Shown: in pieces, positions 18,365 through 28,376 of the stretch
Layout of the letters: each line of letters begins with the position of its first letter
Numbering within the stretch: position 1 is the first letter of the stretch
Source: Maricaulis sp965242785
GTDB taxonomy: Bacteria; Pseudomonadota; Alphaproteobacteria; Caulobacterales; Maricaulaceae
Assembly: GCA_965242785.1 (NCBI GenBank)
Contig: CBDETA010000002.1
Span: 315,503 to 379,502 of the forward strand
Length of the DNA stretch: 64,000 nt
Reading direction: 5' to 3'
Program-made: the position numbers and the translations under genes
The notes under the pieces: generated by a model
The model's input: only the letters and a program-made list of their open reading frames with translations
Told to the model about the DNA's origin: nothing
Databases searched by the model: none

Positions 18365-19010
18365 CGGTTATTCCGGACCGATTTTCCGCGGCAGACGCCG
18401 GGGTGTCCTGCTGGCCCTGTCCAGCCCGTCCGGAGCCGGCAAGACGACGCTGTCCAAACGCCTGCTCAGCCAGAACCCGGACGTGGTCCTGTCCGTGTCC
18501 GCCACCACCCGTGCGCCGCGTCCGGGCGAGGTGGATGGCCGCGATTACCACTTCCTGTCCGTCGAGGATTTCAAGGCCAAGATCGAGGAGGACTATTTCT
18601 TCGAATGGGCCGAGGTGTTCGGCCGTTATTACGGCACGCCCAAGACTCCGGTCCTGGAAGCCGTGGAAGAGGGCCGGGACGTGGTTTTCGACATTGACTG
18701 GCAGGGCGCCCAGATCCTCGCTGACCAGGCTCCGACCGACACGGTGCGCGTCTTCATCCTGCCGCCCTCCCTGGCGCTGCTGGAGGACCGCCTGCGCAAG
18801 CGTGGCCAGGACAGCGCCGATGTCATCAAGGGGCGTATGGACCGGGCCAAGGACGAGATCTCGCACTGGGCCGAGTATGACTATGTCATCGTCAATGATG
18901 ACTTCGCCCGGGCGCTGGAAAAGCTGAACCAGATCCTGCACGCCGAACGCCTGCGGCGCATCCGCCATCCCTGGCTGGACGATTTCGTCGGCGTGCTGAT
19001 GGACCAGTAG
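18354..19010 (+). CDS. gmk: Guanylate kinase
   Basis: Phosphorylates GMP to GDP. The 218-residue protein has the P-loop SSPSGAGKTTL, SVSATTRAPRPGEVDGRDYHF for GMP binding and a RRIRHPWLDDFV tail. The start lies 11 bases inside yicC. Its stop is one base from the stop of rsmA on the other strand, so there is no room for a terminator between them. Confidence 0.97.
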   Translation: MSSDGYSGPIFRGRRRGVLLALSSPSGAGKTTLSKRLLSQNPDVVLSVSATTRAPRPGEVDGRDYHFLSVEDFKAKIEEDYFFEWAEVFGRYYGTPKTPVLEAVEEGRDVVFDIDWQGAQILADQAPTDTVRVFILPPSLALLEDRLRKRGQDSADVIKGRMDRAKDEISHWAEYDYVIVNDDFARALEKLNQILHAERLRRIRHPWLDDFVGVLMDQ

Positions 19011-19011
19011 A

Positions 19012-19872
19012 TCAGCGCGTCTTCGCATCCCGCCAGGCCGTGGCCAGGCGCTGGAAACCCGCCACATCGATCACTTCCGCGCGTGCACCGGCGTCCAGTC
19101 CGGCCGCTTCGATCAGGGCTTCCGACGACGTGCCCGCCTGGCTGGCCGCCTGGGCGAGGCTGCGGCGCAGCGTCTTGCGGCGCTGGCCGAAGGCCGAGGC
19201 CGTGACAATGCCCAGGGCCTGCACATCTGCAAAACGGCGCGCCTGCGGCATCAGGTCCAGCACCACGACGGCGCTGTCTACCTTGGGCGGCGGGGTGAAG
19301 GCACGGGCCGGGACTTTCAGTCCCATGCGCACCTCACAGCGTGATTGCGAGATCACGGCCAGCCGGCCATAGGCCTTGCTGCCCGGTGTCGCGACCACCC
19401 GGTCGGCGACTTCCTTCTGGAACATCAGCACGGCCCGCGTCCACCAGGCGCTGTCCGCTTCCAGCCATTTGATCAGCAGCAGGGTGCCGACATTGTAGGG
19501 CAGGTTGGAGAGGATGATCTTCTCGCCATCGTCCGGCAGCAGCGCCGCCTCATCCACATCCAGCGCGTCAGCCTCGTGCACGCTCAGCCGGCCGCCGCTG
19601 GCGGTGTTGATTTCGGCCAGGGCGCCGAGGAAGCGATTGTCCTTTTCCACCACGGTCAGCGATTTCGCGCCGGCCTCCAGGATCGCCCGGGTCAGACCGC
19701 CCGGACCGGGACCGATCTCGATGGCGTGGGCCTCGCGCATATCGCCGGCCAGGCGCGCGATCTTGCCGGTCAGGTTGAGGTCCAGCAGGAAATGCTGGCC
19801 GAAGGCCTTCTTGGCCCCCAGATCGTGCTGGGCGATGACATCGCGCAGCGGTGGCAGATCGGCAAGGCTCAT
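19012..19872 (-). CDS. rsmA: 16S rRNA dimethyladenosine transferase RsmA (KsgA)
   Basis: Dimethylates two adjacent adenines near the 3' end of 16S rRNA (A1518, A1519 in E. coli numbering). The 286-residue protein has KKAFGQHFLLD, the SAM motif IEIGPGPGGLT and the catalytic LSNLPYNVGT. The start overlaps the pdxA stop (ATGA). It is the last gene of the lptF-lptG-lptD-surA-pdxA-rsmA run, an order well known in proteobacteria. Confidence 0.97.
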   Translation of the reverse strand: MSLADLPPLRDVIAQHDLGAKKAFGQHFLLDLNLTGKIARLAGDMREAHAIEIGPGPGGLTRAILEAGAKSLTVVEKDNRFLGALAEINTASGGRLSVHEADALDVDEAALLPDDGEKIILSNLPYNVGTLLLIKWLEADSAWWTRAVLMFQKEVADRVVATPGSKAYGRLAVISQSRCEVRMGLKVPARAFTPPPKVDSAVVVLDLMPQARRFADVQALGIVTASAFGQRRKTLRRSLAQAASQAGTSSEALIEAAGLDAGARAEVIDVAGFQRLATAWRDAKTR

Positions 19873-20891
19873 GCGTGCGCCTCCGCCTGGCTGCGCTGCT
19901 GCGCCATCTCATCGGCCTGGCGGATGGCGGCGATCAGACTGTCCGGCCGGGCGATGAAGCGGCCGGCAATATCAAATGCCGTGCCATGGTCGGGCGAGGT
20001 GCGCACGATCGGCAGGCCCAGCGTGATGTTCACCCCGCCATGGAAATCCAGCGTCTTCACCGGGATCAGGCCCTGGTCGTGATAGAGGCACACCGCCGCG
20101 TCATAGCGGGCGCGGGCCTCGGCGTGGAACATCGTGTCCGGTGGCAGGGCGTCGGTGATGTCGATCCCCTCGCGCCGCAATTCGGCCGCCAGCGGGTTGA
20201 GCAGCTCGATTTCCTCGCGACCCAGCGACCCGCCTTCGCCGGCATGCGGATTGAGACCGGCCAGCGCCAGGCGCGGCTGCTCCAGGCCGAAATCCTGCTT
20301 CAGCGCGTGATGGGTGAGGCGGGCCATGTGGGCGATCCGCTCGGCTGACAGCGCATCGAGCGCCTCGCGCAGCGACAGATGGATCGTTGCCAGAACGACG
20401 CGCAGACCCCCACCGGCCAGCATCATCGCCGGACCGCGCGGTCCGGAGACATCGGCCTTTGCGGTCAGCTCGGCCAGAAACTCGGTATGTCCGGGAAAGC
20501 TGAAACCGGCGGCATACATCACCGATTTGGCGATCGGCGCGGTGACCAGGGCGCGGGCCTTACCGGCCAGGCACAGGGCCACTCCGCGTTCGATCGCGGC
20601 CTTGGTGGCCGGGGCGTGGGCGGGGTCTGGCTGGCCGGGCTGCAAGCCCGTCACCGGCGTGTCCGGAAGATCAAGGACATCCAGTCCGGGTCCGGAGCCG
20701 GCAAGCGGCCTGGACACGCAGACGGGTTCCGGCAGGCCCAGATCGTGGGCACGTTCGGCAAACACGGCGTGCGAGCCGACGGCGATAAAGGGGAGGTCCG
20801 CGCCCAGCGTTGCGTGCGCCTTGAGGATGATCTCGGGGCCGATCCCTGCCGGATCACCCATCGACACGACGATGGGTGGGCGGGGGCTCAT
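19869..20891 (-). CDS. pdxA: 4-hydroxythreonine-4-phosphate dehydrogenase
   Basis: NAD-dependent oxidation step in pyridoxal phosphate synthesis (DXP-dependent route). The 340-residue protein opens with VVSMGDPAGIGPEI and has the metal-binding histidine motifs GHTEF and YHDQGLIPVK. The ATG overlaps the surA stop by one base and its stop overlaps the rsmA start. Confidence 0.96.
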   Translation of the reverse strand: MSPRPPIVVSMGDPAGIGPEIILKAHATLGADLPFIAVGSHAVFAERAHDLGLPEPVCVSRPLAGSGPGLDVLDLPDTPVTGLQPGQPDPAHAPATKAAIERGVALCLAGKARALVTAPIAKSVMYAAGFSFPGHTEFLAELTAKADVSGPRGPAMMLAGGGLRVVLATIHLSLREALDALSAERIAHMARLTHHALKQDFGLEQPRLALAGLNPHAGEGGSLGREEIELLNPLAAELRREGIDITDALPPDTMFHAEARARYDAAVCLYHDQGLIPVKTLDFHGGVNITLGLPIVRTSPDHGTAFDIAGRFIARPDSLIAAIRQADEMAQQRSQAEAHA

Positions 20892-22171
20892 TACTCGCGG
20901 ATCTCGATGGTGGAATCGCGGCGCAGATCGCGCAGCCAGCGGCGTGATTGCAGCGAGAGCTGCTGTCCGCGCAGCTGGCTCTCCAGATCATCGCGCGAGG
21001 GCACGCCCGGACCGGCAATCTGACGATCACAGACGATCAGCACCTGCAGGCCGGCCGCATTCTCGATTATGCCGGTATTGTCGCCGGTATTGAGCGGTTC
21101 CAGTGCCGAACGGATCTGCGGCAGAACGGCATCCGCACTGATCGAGCCCAACGGGGTGAAGATCGCGCCCGGCAGCCGGCCGGCAATGCCTTCCGCCGCC
21201 GAACAGCTCGGATTGTCCCGCAGGGCACGCTGGAACTGGCTGCGGCTCTCCGGTGTCACGGCACTGTTGGGCAGGGTGATCTGGTTGAGGTCATACTGCA
21301 GCGTGGTGGTGCCATCGCGTACGCCCACCAGGGCGACTACCATGAAACCGCCCGGCACCTGCACCGGGTTGGACAGGGCGCCCCGCCCGCCGGACTGATC
21401 AAACTGCATGCGCATCTGCGGCATGATCGCGGCGACTTCCGGCTGCAGCTGTGACGCCACGATCCAGCCGATATCACCACCGGCCGCCGCCGAAGGGGCA
21501 TCGGAGAACTGGCGAGCCAGTTCCGGGAAGGCCGCGCCCTGCTGCAGCTGGTTCATGACCGCGATCACGCGCTGGATCGTCGCCTGTTCCTGCCCCGGAC
21601 CGGGGACTTCGAAATACATCTCGAAAATGCGGAATTGCGGCTGGGACGCACTGGAGGCGAGGCGTTCCAGGGCCAGCTCGATCTGCTGCTCGGAGATCCG
21701 GATGCGCGAACCGTAGCGGCCATTCACCAGGATCTGCCAGGCAATTTCCGCCTCCAGCTGGTGGCGCAGTGTGGAGATGTCGACTCCGGAATTCTGCAGA
21801 TCCGCCACGATATCATCGATGGTGGCATTGTTGCGGTTGGCAAGGTCCAGCAGCGAGGCCGAGATTTCCTCGTCGGCCACCTGGATGTCGTATTCGCGCG
21901 CGGCCTGCAATTGCAGGTGCTCGTCGATCAGGCCGCGCAGGGCCTGGTCCTGGATCCGGGCAAGGGTTTCCTGGTCGATCTGCGCCATGCCGGTCGAAGC
22001 GATGATCAGGCGCATGCGGTTGCGCACATCGACCGTCGTGATCGGCTCGTCATTGACCAGCGCAGCAACGCCTTCGGTCGACTGGGCAAGGGCGGCAGGC
22101 GCACTCGCCACCGCGAAGATGGCAAACAGGGCAAGAACGAGATTTTTGGCGCTGGTCATCACAATTCGCAT
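20891..22171 (-). CDS. surA: SurA-like periplasmic chaperone / peptidyl-prolyl isomerase
   Basis: Probably escorts outer-membrane proteins such as LptD across the periplasm. From this ATG the protein is 426 residues with a Sec signal peptide ending APAALAQ, the SurA N-domain (VAALVNDEPITTVDVRNRM) and parvulin-type PPIase sequence (FPELARQFSDAPSAAAGGDIGW). Candidate starts are GTG 22219, ATG 22171 and ATG 22159; the last two both give a clean signal peptide, so the exact start is uncertain. It lies directly after lptD and before pdxA, as in many Gram-negative bacteria. Confidence 0.9.
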   Translation of the reverse strand: MRIVMTSAKNLVLALFAIFAVASAPAALAQSTEGVAALVNDEPITTVDVRNRMRLIIASTGMAQIDQETLARIQDQALRGLIDEHLQLQAAREYDIQVADEEISASLLDLANRNNATIDDIVADLQNSGVDISTLRHQLEAEIAWQILVNGRYGSRIRISEQQIELALERLASSASQPQFRIFEMYFEVPGPGQEQATIQRVIAVMNQLQQGAAFPELARQFSDAPSAAAGGDIGWIVASQLQPEVAAIMPQMRMQFDQSGGRGALSNPVQVPGGFMVVALVGVRDGTTTLQYDLNQITLPNSAVTPESRSQFQRALRDNPSCSAAEGIAGRLPGAIFTPLGSISADAVLPQIRSALEPLNTGDNTGIIENAAGLQVLIVCDRQIAGPGVPSRDDLESQLRGQQLSLQSRRWLRDLRRDSTIEIRE

Positions 22172-22228
22172 ATTGGTTCGGCGCGGAACATTACTCAAAC
22201 CCGGCATGGGTGCAATCACGCGACACCG

Positions 22229-24421
22229 TTACTGGTCCGGGTCCAGGCTGCCGAGGGTGAAAAGTGTAATCCTGAACTGGATTGATTCCGAGGGGCCCAG
22301 GCGGTCAATACCGATATTTTCCCGCTGGTAGACAATCTCGAACTGGGTGCAGTCGTCCAGATACATGAAGCCGACTTCTTCGAGGCGTACAGAGTTGATA
22401 TCCAGATCGCGGGTCGTGCTGCCGATCAGGCTCCAATTGCGGGTCAGGCCGACCTGCATATCGGCCCGCACTTCGCGCTGCGGTCCGCTCGTCGCCGCAT
22501 CATCGCTCGCATCGAGATAGCCGACCCCCAGCTGGAACCGCTCAAGCGTGTAGCGCGCATTCATCTGCAGCGTATTGACGTCATAATCCTCGGTATCCAG
22601 CCGGGTCTGGATATCGGCCGAGAAGGCTCCCCAGTCGATCTCGCCGGAGACGATGTAGTCCGAAGTCTCCTCGAACAGGCCGCTGGTCGGGGAAAACACC
22701 GCATTGCCGTCCAACCGGTCGCTGCGGCCGAAGAAGGCGCGTGCAAACCCGTCCTGGCCCCAGAAGGCCGAGACGCGTACCCCGTAATTGGTGCGCAGCC
22801 CGTCTTCCCAGATGTCATAACCTGCAGCCCGAACCGGCTCGAACAGCATGCTTTCGTCCAGGTCCAGCGTGGCGCTGTCTTCATTGACCAGACGGTTGGC
22901 GTTCGGATCTTCAGTAGCCGAATTGATGGAAACCACCGGCTCGATCATGAAGTCGATCGTTTCGCCAGGGCGGTAAAAAGGCCAGGAAAACTCTGTTCCC
23001 ACCAGGCCCAGTTCGCGGCCGAAACTGTCACTGTCCGGCGTTCCGACCGGGACCGGGAGGTCCGCCAGCTCGTAACGGTCGACGCGTCCCAGGGCAAACG
23101 GTTCAATGACGACGCCACCCGGTGCGATCCAGCGGGTCCGCCAGTCCAGTGTCAGGCTCGCGCGGCGATAGTCCGTTCCCTCATTGCGCTCCAGCGCGGT
23201 CGCGTTGCCGCGAAGCTGGATCCGCCCCCAGGCTTCCGGAACGTCAAACACCTGCCTCACATCGATCTGGGGCGCCATCGTGGGCAGGATGTCATTGTTG
23301 AAATTGGCCCGAAGGTCTTGATAGGAAGCCGCAATGACGGATCCGAACCGGTGCGAGGTCCGGTTCTGAAGGTAGACCTGACTGACCAGCTGCCGGCTCA
23401 GGGCCTCGATGGGCTGACCATAATCCTTCAGGCCTTCTGAAAAATCGTATCGGCGCAGATAGAGATTGTCGTCATTGCGCACGCGCTGGATGCCGAAACC
23501 CCATTGCCAGTCTTCATTGATGCGGAAGCGGCCACCCCCGAAAATGTGCCAGCGGGTTTCCTGCTCGCCGAAGGTCTCGCCATCACTGTCGATCTCGAAC
23601 TCGTCGGTGATCGAGCCCTCGAACTCCACGAAGCCTGACCAGAACCGCTTGCGGTATTCGCCATAGAGCAGCGGGTTCACATTGCCCATGTAGCGCGGCG
23701 CAACGACCACGTCCTGAGAGGGGGAGATCGTCCAGTAATAAGGCTGTTGGTAGACGAAGCCGAGGCGGGAAGACACGCCCAGCTTGGGGAACAGGAAGCC
23801 GGAGCGGCGTTCGGAGGCCGGGTCGGCATGCGCGAAGACCGGGGCATAGAGCACCGGGACACCCAGCACTTCCAGCCGGGCATCGCGGTAATAGATCATC
23901 TCGTCTTCGGCATCCTGACGCACTTCGCGGGCGCGCAGGCGCCAGGTCGGCTCGCCTTCGCCGTCCTCGCACAGCGGACAGGCCGTGTAATAGGCCTCGC
24001 GCAGCGTCATGGAGGCATTTTCGTCGCGGATTGCGGCGGCAGCGGCCATGCGGCCATTGCCTTCCAGCATGGTGGCAAATCCCAGCGCCACGCCCGAAGC
24101 CAGCGCCGAATCGAGCTCGACCTCGTCGGCGTATTGCGGGAAGGGGCCTTGGCCCACGATCACCACATGGCCGCGCGCGATCACCCGGTTCAGTTCCGGA
24201 TGGTATTCCAGTTCGTCGGCCATCAGGGTGCGGCTTTCCTGCCGCACGCGCACACTGCCGCGGGCCAGATAGCCGCCGTTTTCCAGATCTTCCAGATGAT
24301 CGGCTTCCAGATAGACCGGCGGCGCGGGCTCTTCCTGGGCCTGGGCGAGGGCCGTGCCGGCCAGCGCCAGAGCGCTGGAACTCATCAACGCAGCCGCAAA
24401 GCGGCGAAACTGCGACGCCAT
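22229..24421 (-). CDS. lptD: LPS-assembly outer membrane protein LptD
   Basis: Forms the beta-barrel that inserts lipopolysaccharide into the outer leaflet. The 730-residue protein has a signal peptide (ending TALAQAQ), an OstA/LptA-like periplasmic domain (about 35-150) and the large barrel. It keeps cysteines suited to the LptD disulfide: TACPLCED near residue 170 and LDDCTQFE near the C-terminus. An ATG 29 codons upstream overlaps the lptG stop, but the chosen ATG has an AGGGAG ribosome site and begins the signal peptide. Confidence 0.94.
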   Translation of the reverse strand: MASQFRRFAAALMSSSALALAGTALAQAQEEPAPPVYLEADHLEDLENGGYLARGSVRVRQESRTLMADELEYHPELNRVIARGHVVIVGQGPFPQYADEVELDSALASGVALGFATMLEGNGRMAAAAAIRDENASMTLREAYYTACPLCEDGEGEPTWRLRAREVRQDAEDEMIYYRDARLEVLGVPVLYAPVFAHADPASERRSGFLFPKLGVSSRLGFVYQQPYYWTISPSQDVVVAPRYMGNVNPLLYGEYRKRFWSGFVEFEGSITDEFEIDSDGETFGEQETRWHIFGGGRFRINEDWQWGFGIQRVRNDDNLYLRRYDFSEGLKDYGQPIEALSRQLVSQVYLQNRTSHRFGSVIAASYQDLRANFNNDILPTMAPQIDVRQVFDVPEAWGRIQLRGNATALERNEGTDYRRASLTLDWRTRWIAPGGVVIEPFALGRVDRYELADLPVPVGTPDSDSFGRELGLVGTEFSWPFYRPGETIDFMIEPVVSINSATEDPNANRLVNEDSATLDLDESMLFEPVRAAGYDIWEDGLRTNYGVRVSAFWGQDGFARAFFGRSDRLDGNAVFSPTSGLFEETSDYIVSGEIDWGAFSADIQTRLDTEDYDVNTLQMNARYTLERFQLGVGYLDASDDAATSGPQREVRADMQVGLTRNWSLIGSTTRDLDINSVRLEEVGFMYLDDCTQFEIVYQRENIGIDRLGPSESIQFRITLFTLGSLDPDQ

Positions 24422-24504
24422 GCGCGTCACTCCCTCAGTTTGTCCGGCCCCCGGCTGAACCGACTCATCCTGACTAGCCGAACCCGCGGCCTGCGTCCAC
24501 GCCG

Positions 24505-25605
24505 TCATCCGTCTTCGGTCGAGGCGATGTAGGTGAGCGCGATCAGCGCCGTAAGCGCCGGCGCCGCCCAGGCGGCGGTGAGTGGCGGCAGGGCACCGGT
24601 GGCGCCGAATGACGCCAGCAATTCCTGGAAGAAGAACATCACGAAGCCAGCCAGTCCGCCAGCCAGAGCAAAGGCAGCGGCGCCGCCCAACCGGTGCAGA
24701 CGCAAAGTCGCGGCGGCGGCGATCAGGGTGGCGGCCAGCAGGGTCAGCGGCAGGGCCAGCAACCCATACCAGCGCATGGCATAGCGTTCGGTGGCTAGGC
24801 CGGCCTCTTCCGCCGAGGCGATCAGGCGCGGCAGATCCCAGAAGGACACGCCTTCGGGCGAGCGCGAGCGCTCGAACAGGGCCTGGCGGTTGATCTGGGT
24901 TGGCAGGGTCAGCGTGGCGTGTTCCAGCGTCGGCAGGTTCGGCGAGCGCTCCAGTGCCTCTTCAATCTCCCAGAACCCGCCGGTCAGCCGCGCGCGGGCG
25001 GCGTCGATGCGCCGTTCCAGGTCGGGAACACCATCGGGGCTGACCGTGAACTGGTAGAAAACCGGCTCGCGCAGTTCCTGGCGGTCCTCTTCCAGCACGC
25101 GGGCCGAAATCACCGTGTATCCGTCTGCCGAGGCCTCGCGCAGCCAGACCGGTTGTTCCATGCCGGGCGCAGCGCGCTGGACATTCATCAGCTGGTCACG
25201 CCGGCGTTCAAACTCGGCATTTCCGGCCGCAGCGAGCGGGTTCAGGGCGATGGCACCGGCCACACCGGCTGCCACGGCAAACAGCATGGGCGCTGTCAGG
25301 ATCCGCCAGGCCGACATGCCCGAAGCGCGCATGACGATCAGCTCGGAGCGGCGGTTGAGCCGGAACAGTGAGGTGAGGATGCCGAACAGGAAGATGAAGG
25401 GCAGGGTGGTTTCAAGCAGGGCGGGCGATTTGAGCAGTGTCAGGGTCAGAAGGTCGAAGGTGGAGGCGTCCACTCGCGTGCCGATGGCCCGGGACTGCTC
25501 CACGAAATCGACCAGGATGATCACCGTGGCGATGGTCAGCGTCGCCAGACCCAGTCCGGACAGGGTCTGCACCAGCATGTAGCGGTTGAGGCGGCCAGCG
25601 ATCAT
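24505..25605 (-). CDS. lptG: LPS export ABC transporter permease LptG
   Basis: With LptF it forms the inner-membrane part of the LptB2FG machine that extracts LPS and pushes it onto the LptC/LptA bridge. The 366-residue protein has three N-terminal and three C-terminal helices flanking a periplasmic beta-jellyroll. The coupling region RRSELIVMRASGMSAWRIL is typical. Its ATG overlaps the lptF stop (ATGA). Confidence 0.94.
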   Translation of the reverse strand: MIAGRLNRYMLVQTLSGLGLATLTIATVIILVDFVEQSRAIGTRVDASTFDLLTLTLLKSPALLETTLPFIFLFGILTSLFRLNRRSELIVMRASGMSAWRILTAPMLFAVAAGVAGAIALNPLAAAGNAEFERRRDQLMNVQRAAPGMEQPVWLREASADGYTVISARVLEEDRQELREPVFYQFTVSPDGVPDLERRIDAARARLTGGFWEIEEALERSPNLPTLEHATLTLPTQINRQALFERSRSPEGVSFWDLPRLIASAEEAGLATERYAMRWYGLLALPLTLLAATLIAAAATLRLHRLGGAAAFALAGGLAGFVMFFFQELLASFGATGALPPLTAAWAAPALTALIALTYIASTEDG

Positions 25606-26729
25606 GTCGTCACCTGCGCTTTCGCCGGTGCGGGCGCCCGGCGCGGGCGGCGGCGAGCAGGCCGGTAGATCACGATCAGCGCGCCGACACAGCCGGCAAG
25701 CGGAATGAGATACTGCGCCACATTCATCGCAGCATCATCCGTGCTGGCAGATTGCAGGGCAAAACCGATCAGGCGCAGGGTCATGCCGACCGCCACCCCG
25801 ATCATCACCCGCCGCGAATAGCCCATGCGCGAATGGTCGCCGCCCAGGAAGACCGCGGCCGCGATGAGGGCGAAGGCCAGATTGTAGAGCGGTGCGGACA
25901 GCCGGTAATGCGCTTCGGCCCAGGCCCGTTCCGGTCCGCCGGTGCGCGCGATCGTGCCGGCATCCGGCCAGATCAGCTCGTGCAGGAAGCGGTCGGATTC
26001 CTTGAAGAACATCGCATCGACCGGTCCGACAAACTCACCCAGGTCAAATTCGGTCCGGTCGAACGTGCCGTAGAACAGCTCGCCGGCCTCGTCGATCTGC
26101 TGGCGGTTGCCGTCGATCAGCACCATCACCGAGGTGGAGTCGGTGCGCACGACAAAGCCTTCGCGGGCGGTGAAGGTGGCCCGCTCATTCTGCCGCGTGT
26201 CATTGATCATGATGTCGCGCATGCGGCCGTCGCGGTCGCGCTCACGGGCATAGATCGTCACGCCCGAGCCCAGCTGGCTGAAGGCACCGGGCGTCACCAG
26301 GCTGGAGGCCACGTCCGAGCGCAGCTCGTGCAGGCTGCGGCGCATTTCGCGGTAGGCCATCGGCTGGACGAAGAGATTGATCGCCAGATTGGCCATGATC
26401 ACATAGAGCGCCAGGCGGATGATCGGCGACAGAAGGCCGAACCGGCTCATCCCGGCTGCCGAGGCGATCACCATTTCGCTGTCGCCGGTCAGCCGGTTCA
26501 GCGTTGAAAGGACAGCCACGAACAGGGCCAGGGGCACCAGCAGGGCGGTCAGGTGCGGCAGGGCCAGAACGGTGACCTTGAAGAAGGTCAGCGCGGTTTC
26601 CGAATAGCCCGAGATCAGATCGACATTGGACAGCGACTGCGTCAGCAGCGCGAGGCCGGCAAAGGCGGCGATCGCCGTCATCAGGGGCCAGAGCAACTGG
26701 TTGAAGAAATACCGCTGTACGAGAATCAT
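25602..26729 (-). CDS. lptF: LPS export ABC transporter permease LptF
   Basis: Partner of LptG. The 375-residue protein starts MILVQRYFFNQLLWPLM, has six membrane helices around a periplasmic domain and the coupling segment LTGDSEMVIASAAGMSRFGLL. The frame stays open far upstream into the divergent pepA gene, but that part is not LptF-like. The ribosome site is weak. First gene of the six-gene envelope run. Confidence 0.94.
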   Translation of the reverse strand: MILVQRYFFNQLLWPLMTAIAAFAGLALLTQSLSNVDLISGYSETALTFFKVTVLALPHLTALLVPLALFVAVLSTLNRLTGDSEMVIASAAGMSRFGLLSPIIRLALYVIMANLAINLFVQPMAYREMRRSLHELRSDVASSLVTPGAFSQLGSGVTIYARERDRDGRMRDIMINDTRQNERATFTAREGFVVRTDSTSVMVLIDGNRQQIDEAGELFYGTFDRTEFDLGEFVGPVDAMFFKESDRFLHELIWPDAGTIARTGGPERAWAEAHYRLSAPLYNLAFALIAAAVFLGGDHSRMGYSRRVMIGVAVGMTLRLIGFALQSASTDDAAMNVAQYLIPLAGCVGALIVIYRPARRRPRRAPAPAKAQVTT

Positions 26730-26852
26730 GGCCCGGCTTGTGCTGCTCGATCCGCCTTCTATCTCACGTCGTGATCGGATACCACTTCCGCGACATGAGT
26801 TTTTTGCCCGAATTGCACGATTCGAGGCCGCATCAGACCAAAGAGGGAAGCC

Positions 26853-28331
26853 ATGAAAGTCGAATTTGCAGCCGCCGCCAGCGGGACCGGCGCGATCGCC
26901 GCACCCGTTTACGACGATGCCGAGCTGTCCGCTGCCGCCGCCGAGCTGGATGCGGCGACCTCTGGCGCCGTGAAGCGTGCCATCGCGGCCTCGCGCTTTT
27001 CCGGCAAGCCGGCCCAGACGCTGGAAATCGTCGCGCCGGCCGGTGTCGAGGCCTCGCGCATCGTGCTGTTCGGGCTGGGCGCCAAGGACAAGCGCACCGC
27101 CTCGACGCTGGAAAAGGCTGGCGCTGCTGTGGTGCAGAAGCTGCTGACCGGCGGCGAGACCGCGGTCACCTTCGCTCTCGCCGGTGAAACCGATGCCGAG
27201 GGTGCGGCCCGCACCGGTCTGGGGGCCCGCCTGGCCGCCTATCGCTATGACCAGTACCGCACCAAGCTGAAGGACGACCAGAAGCCGTCCCTGGCGACTG
27301 TGACGATCACGGCCGGGGACGTCGATGCCGCCAATGCCGCCTGGGCCAGCTGGGGTGCTGTCGCCGATGGGGTTGACCTGGCCCGCGACGTCACCAACCT
27401 GCCGCCGAACGTGCTCTACCCGGCCTCCTACGCCAAGAAGATCGAGGGCATGGCCGAACATGGTCTGGAGATCGAGATCATCGGCGAAGACAAGATGCGC
27501 GAACTGGGCATGGGCTCACTCCTGGGTGTCAGCCAGGGGTCCGAGTTCGAGGCCAAGATCGCGATCATGAAATGGTCCGGCGGTCCGGAAGGCGAAGCGC
27601 CGCTCCTCTTCGTCGGCAAGGGCCTGACCTTTGACAGCGGCGGCATCTCGCTGAAGCCGGGTGCCGGCATGGACGAGATGCGCGGCGACATGGGCGGTTC
27701 CGCCGCTGTGGTCGGCCTGATGCGGGCCCTGGCCGGACGCAAGGCCAAGGTCAATGCCATCGGCATTGTCGGTCTGGTGGAGAACATGCCCGACGGCAAG
27801 GCCCAGCGTCCGGGCGATATCGTCACCGCCATGAACGGCACCACGATCGAGATCCTCAATACCGACGCGGAAGGCCGTCTCGTGCTGGCCGACGTGCTCT
27901 GGTACGCCCAGGACCGCTTCCAGCCGAAACTCATCATCGATCTGGCCACGCTGACCGGCGCCATGCTGATCGCGCTGGGCAATACCCGCGCCGGCATTTT
28001 CTCGAATAATGACGAACTGGCCGAGCGCCTGTTCGCCGCCGGCAATGACAGCGACGAGCCGGTCTGGCGCCTGCCGCTGGGTGCGGACTATGAAAAGCAC
28101 ATCGAGACCAAGAATGCCGACATCAAGAATGTCGGCGAGGGCCGTCTGGCCGGCTCGATCTCGGCCGCCGAATTCCTCAAATGCTTCGTCAATGACCGTC
28201 CCTGGTGCCATATCGACATCGCCGGCACGGCCATGGGCGGCATGAAGGACGATCCGCGCCAGCCGAGCTGGGGCACCGGCTGGGGTGTGCGCATCCTCGA
28301 CCGCTTCGTGCGCAACCATTACGAGGCGTAA
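26853..28331 (+). CDS. pepA: Leucyl aminopeptidase (M17)
   Basis: A cytosolic di-metal aminopeptidase that trims N-terminal residues from peptides. The 492-residue protein has the metal and catalytic motifs KGLTFDSGGISLKP, MRGDMGGSA and the M17 signature NTDAEGRLVLAD. An AGAGGGAAG ribosome site precedes the ATG. It is divergent from lptF with a 123-base control region between them. In some bacteria PepA homologues also bind DNA; nothing here tests that. Confidence 0.96.
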   Translation: MKVEFAAAASGTGAIAAPVYDDAELSAAAAELDAATSGAVKRAIAASRFSGKPAQTLEIVAPAGVEASRIVLFGLGAKDKRTASTLEKAGAAVVQKLLTGGETAVTFALAGETDAEGAARTGLGARLAAYRYDQYRTKLKDDQKPSLATVTITAGDVDAANAAWASWGAVADGVDLARDVTNLPPNVLYPASYAKKIEGMAEHGLEIEIIGEDKMRELGMGSLLGVSQGSEFEAKIAIMKWSGGPEGEAPLLFVGKGLTFDSGGISLKPGAGMDEMRGDMGGSAAVVGLMRALAGRKAKVNAIGIVGLVENMPDGKAQRPGDIVTAMNGTTIEILNTDAEGRLVLADVLWYAQDRFQPKLIIDLATLTGAMLIALGNTRAGIFSNNDELAERLFAAGNDSDEPVWRLPLGADYEKHIETKNADIKNVGEGRLAGSISAAEFLKCFVNDRPWCHIDIAGTAMGGMKDDPRQPSWGTGWGVRILDRFVRNHYEA

Positions 28332-28348
28332 GGCAGATCAGGCTCTGA

Positions 28349-28376
28349 GGGCGAGGACGGGCTCCCATCCTCGCCC
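28349..28376 (+). terminator. Hairpin after pepA (terminator-like, merges with repeat R1)
   Basis: GGGCGAGGA (28349-28357) pairs with TCCTCGCCC (28368-28376) across a 10-base loop, 18 bases after the pepA stop. The right arm is also the left edge of the R1 repeat, and only TTGATGGG follows, so termination is possible but not certain. Confidence 0.4.

Noticed and set aside
22172..22219. GTG start adding 16 residues to SurA
   Set aside because: It would place charged residues before a clean signal peptide, and has no clear ribosome site.
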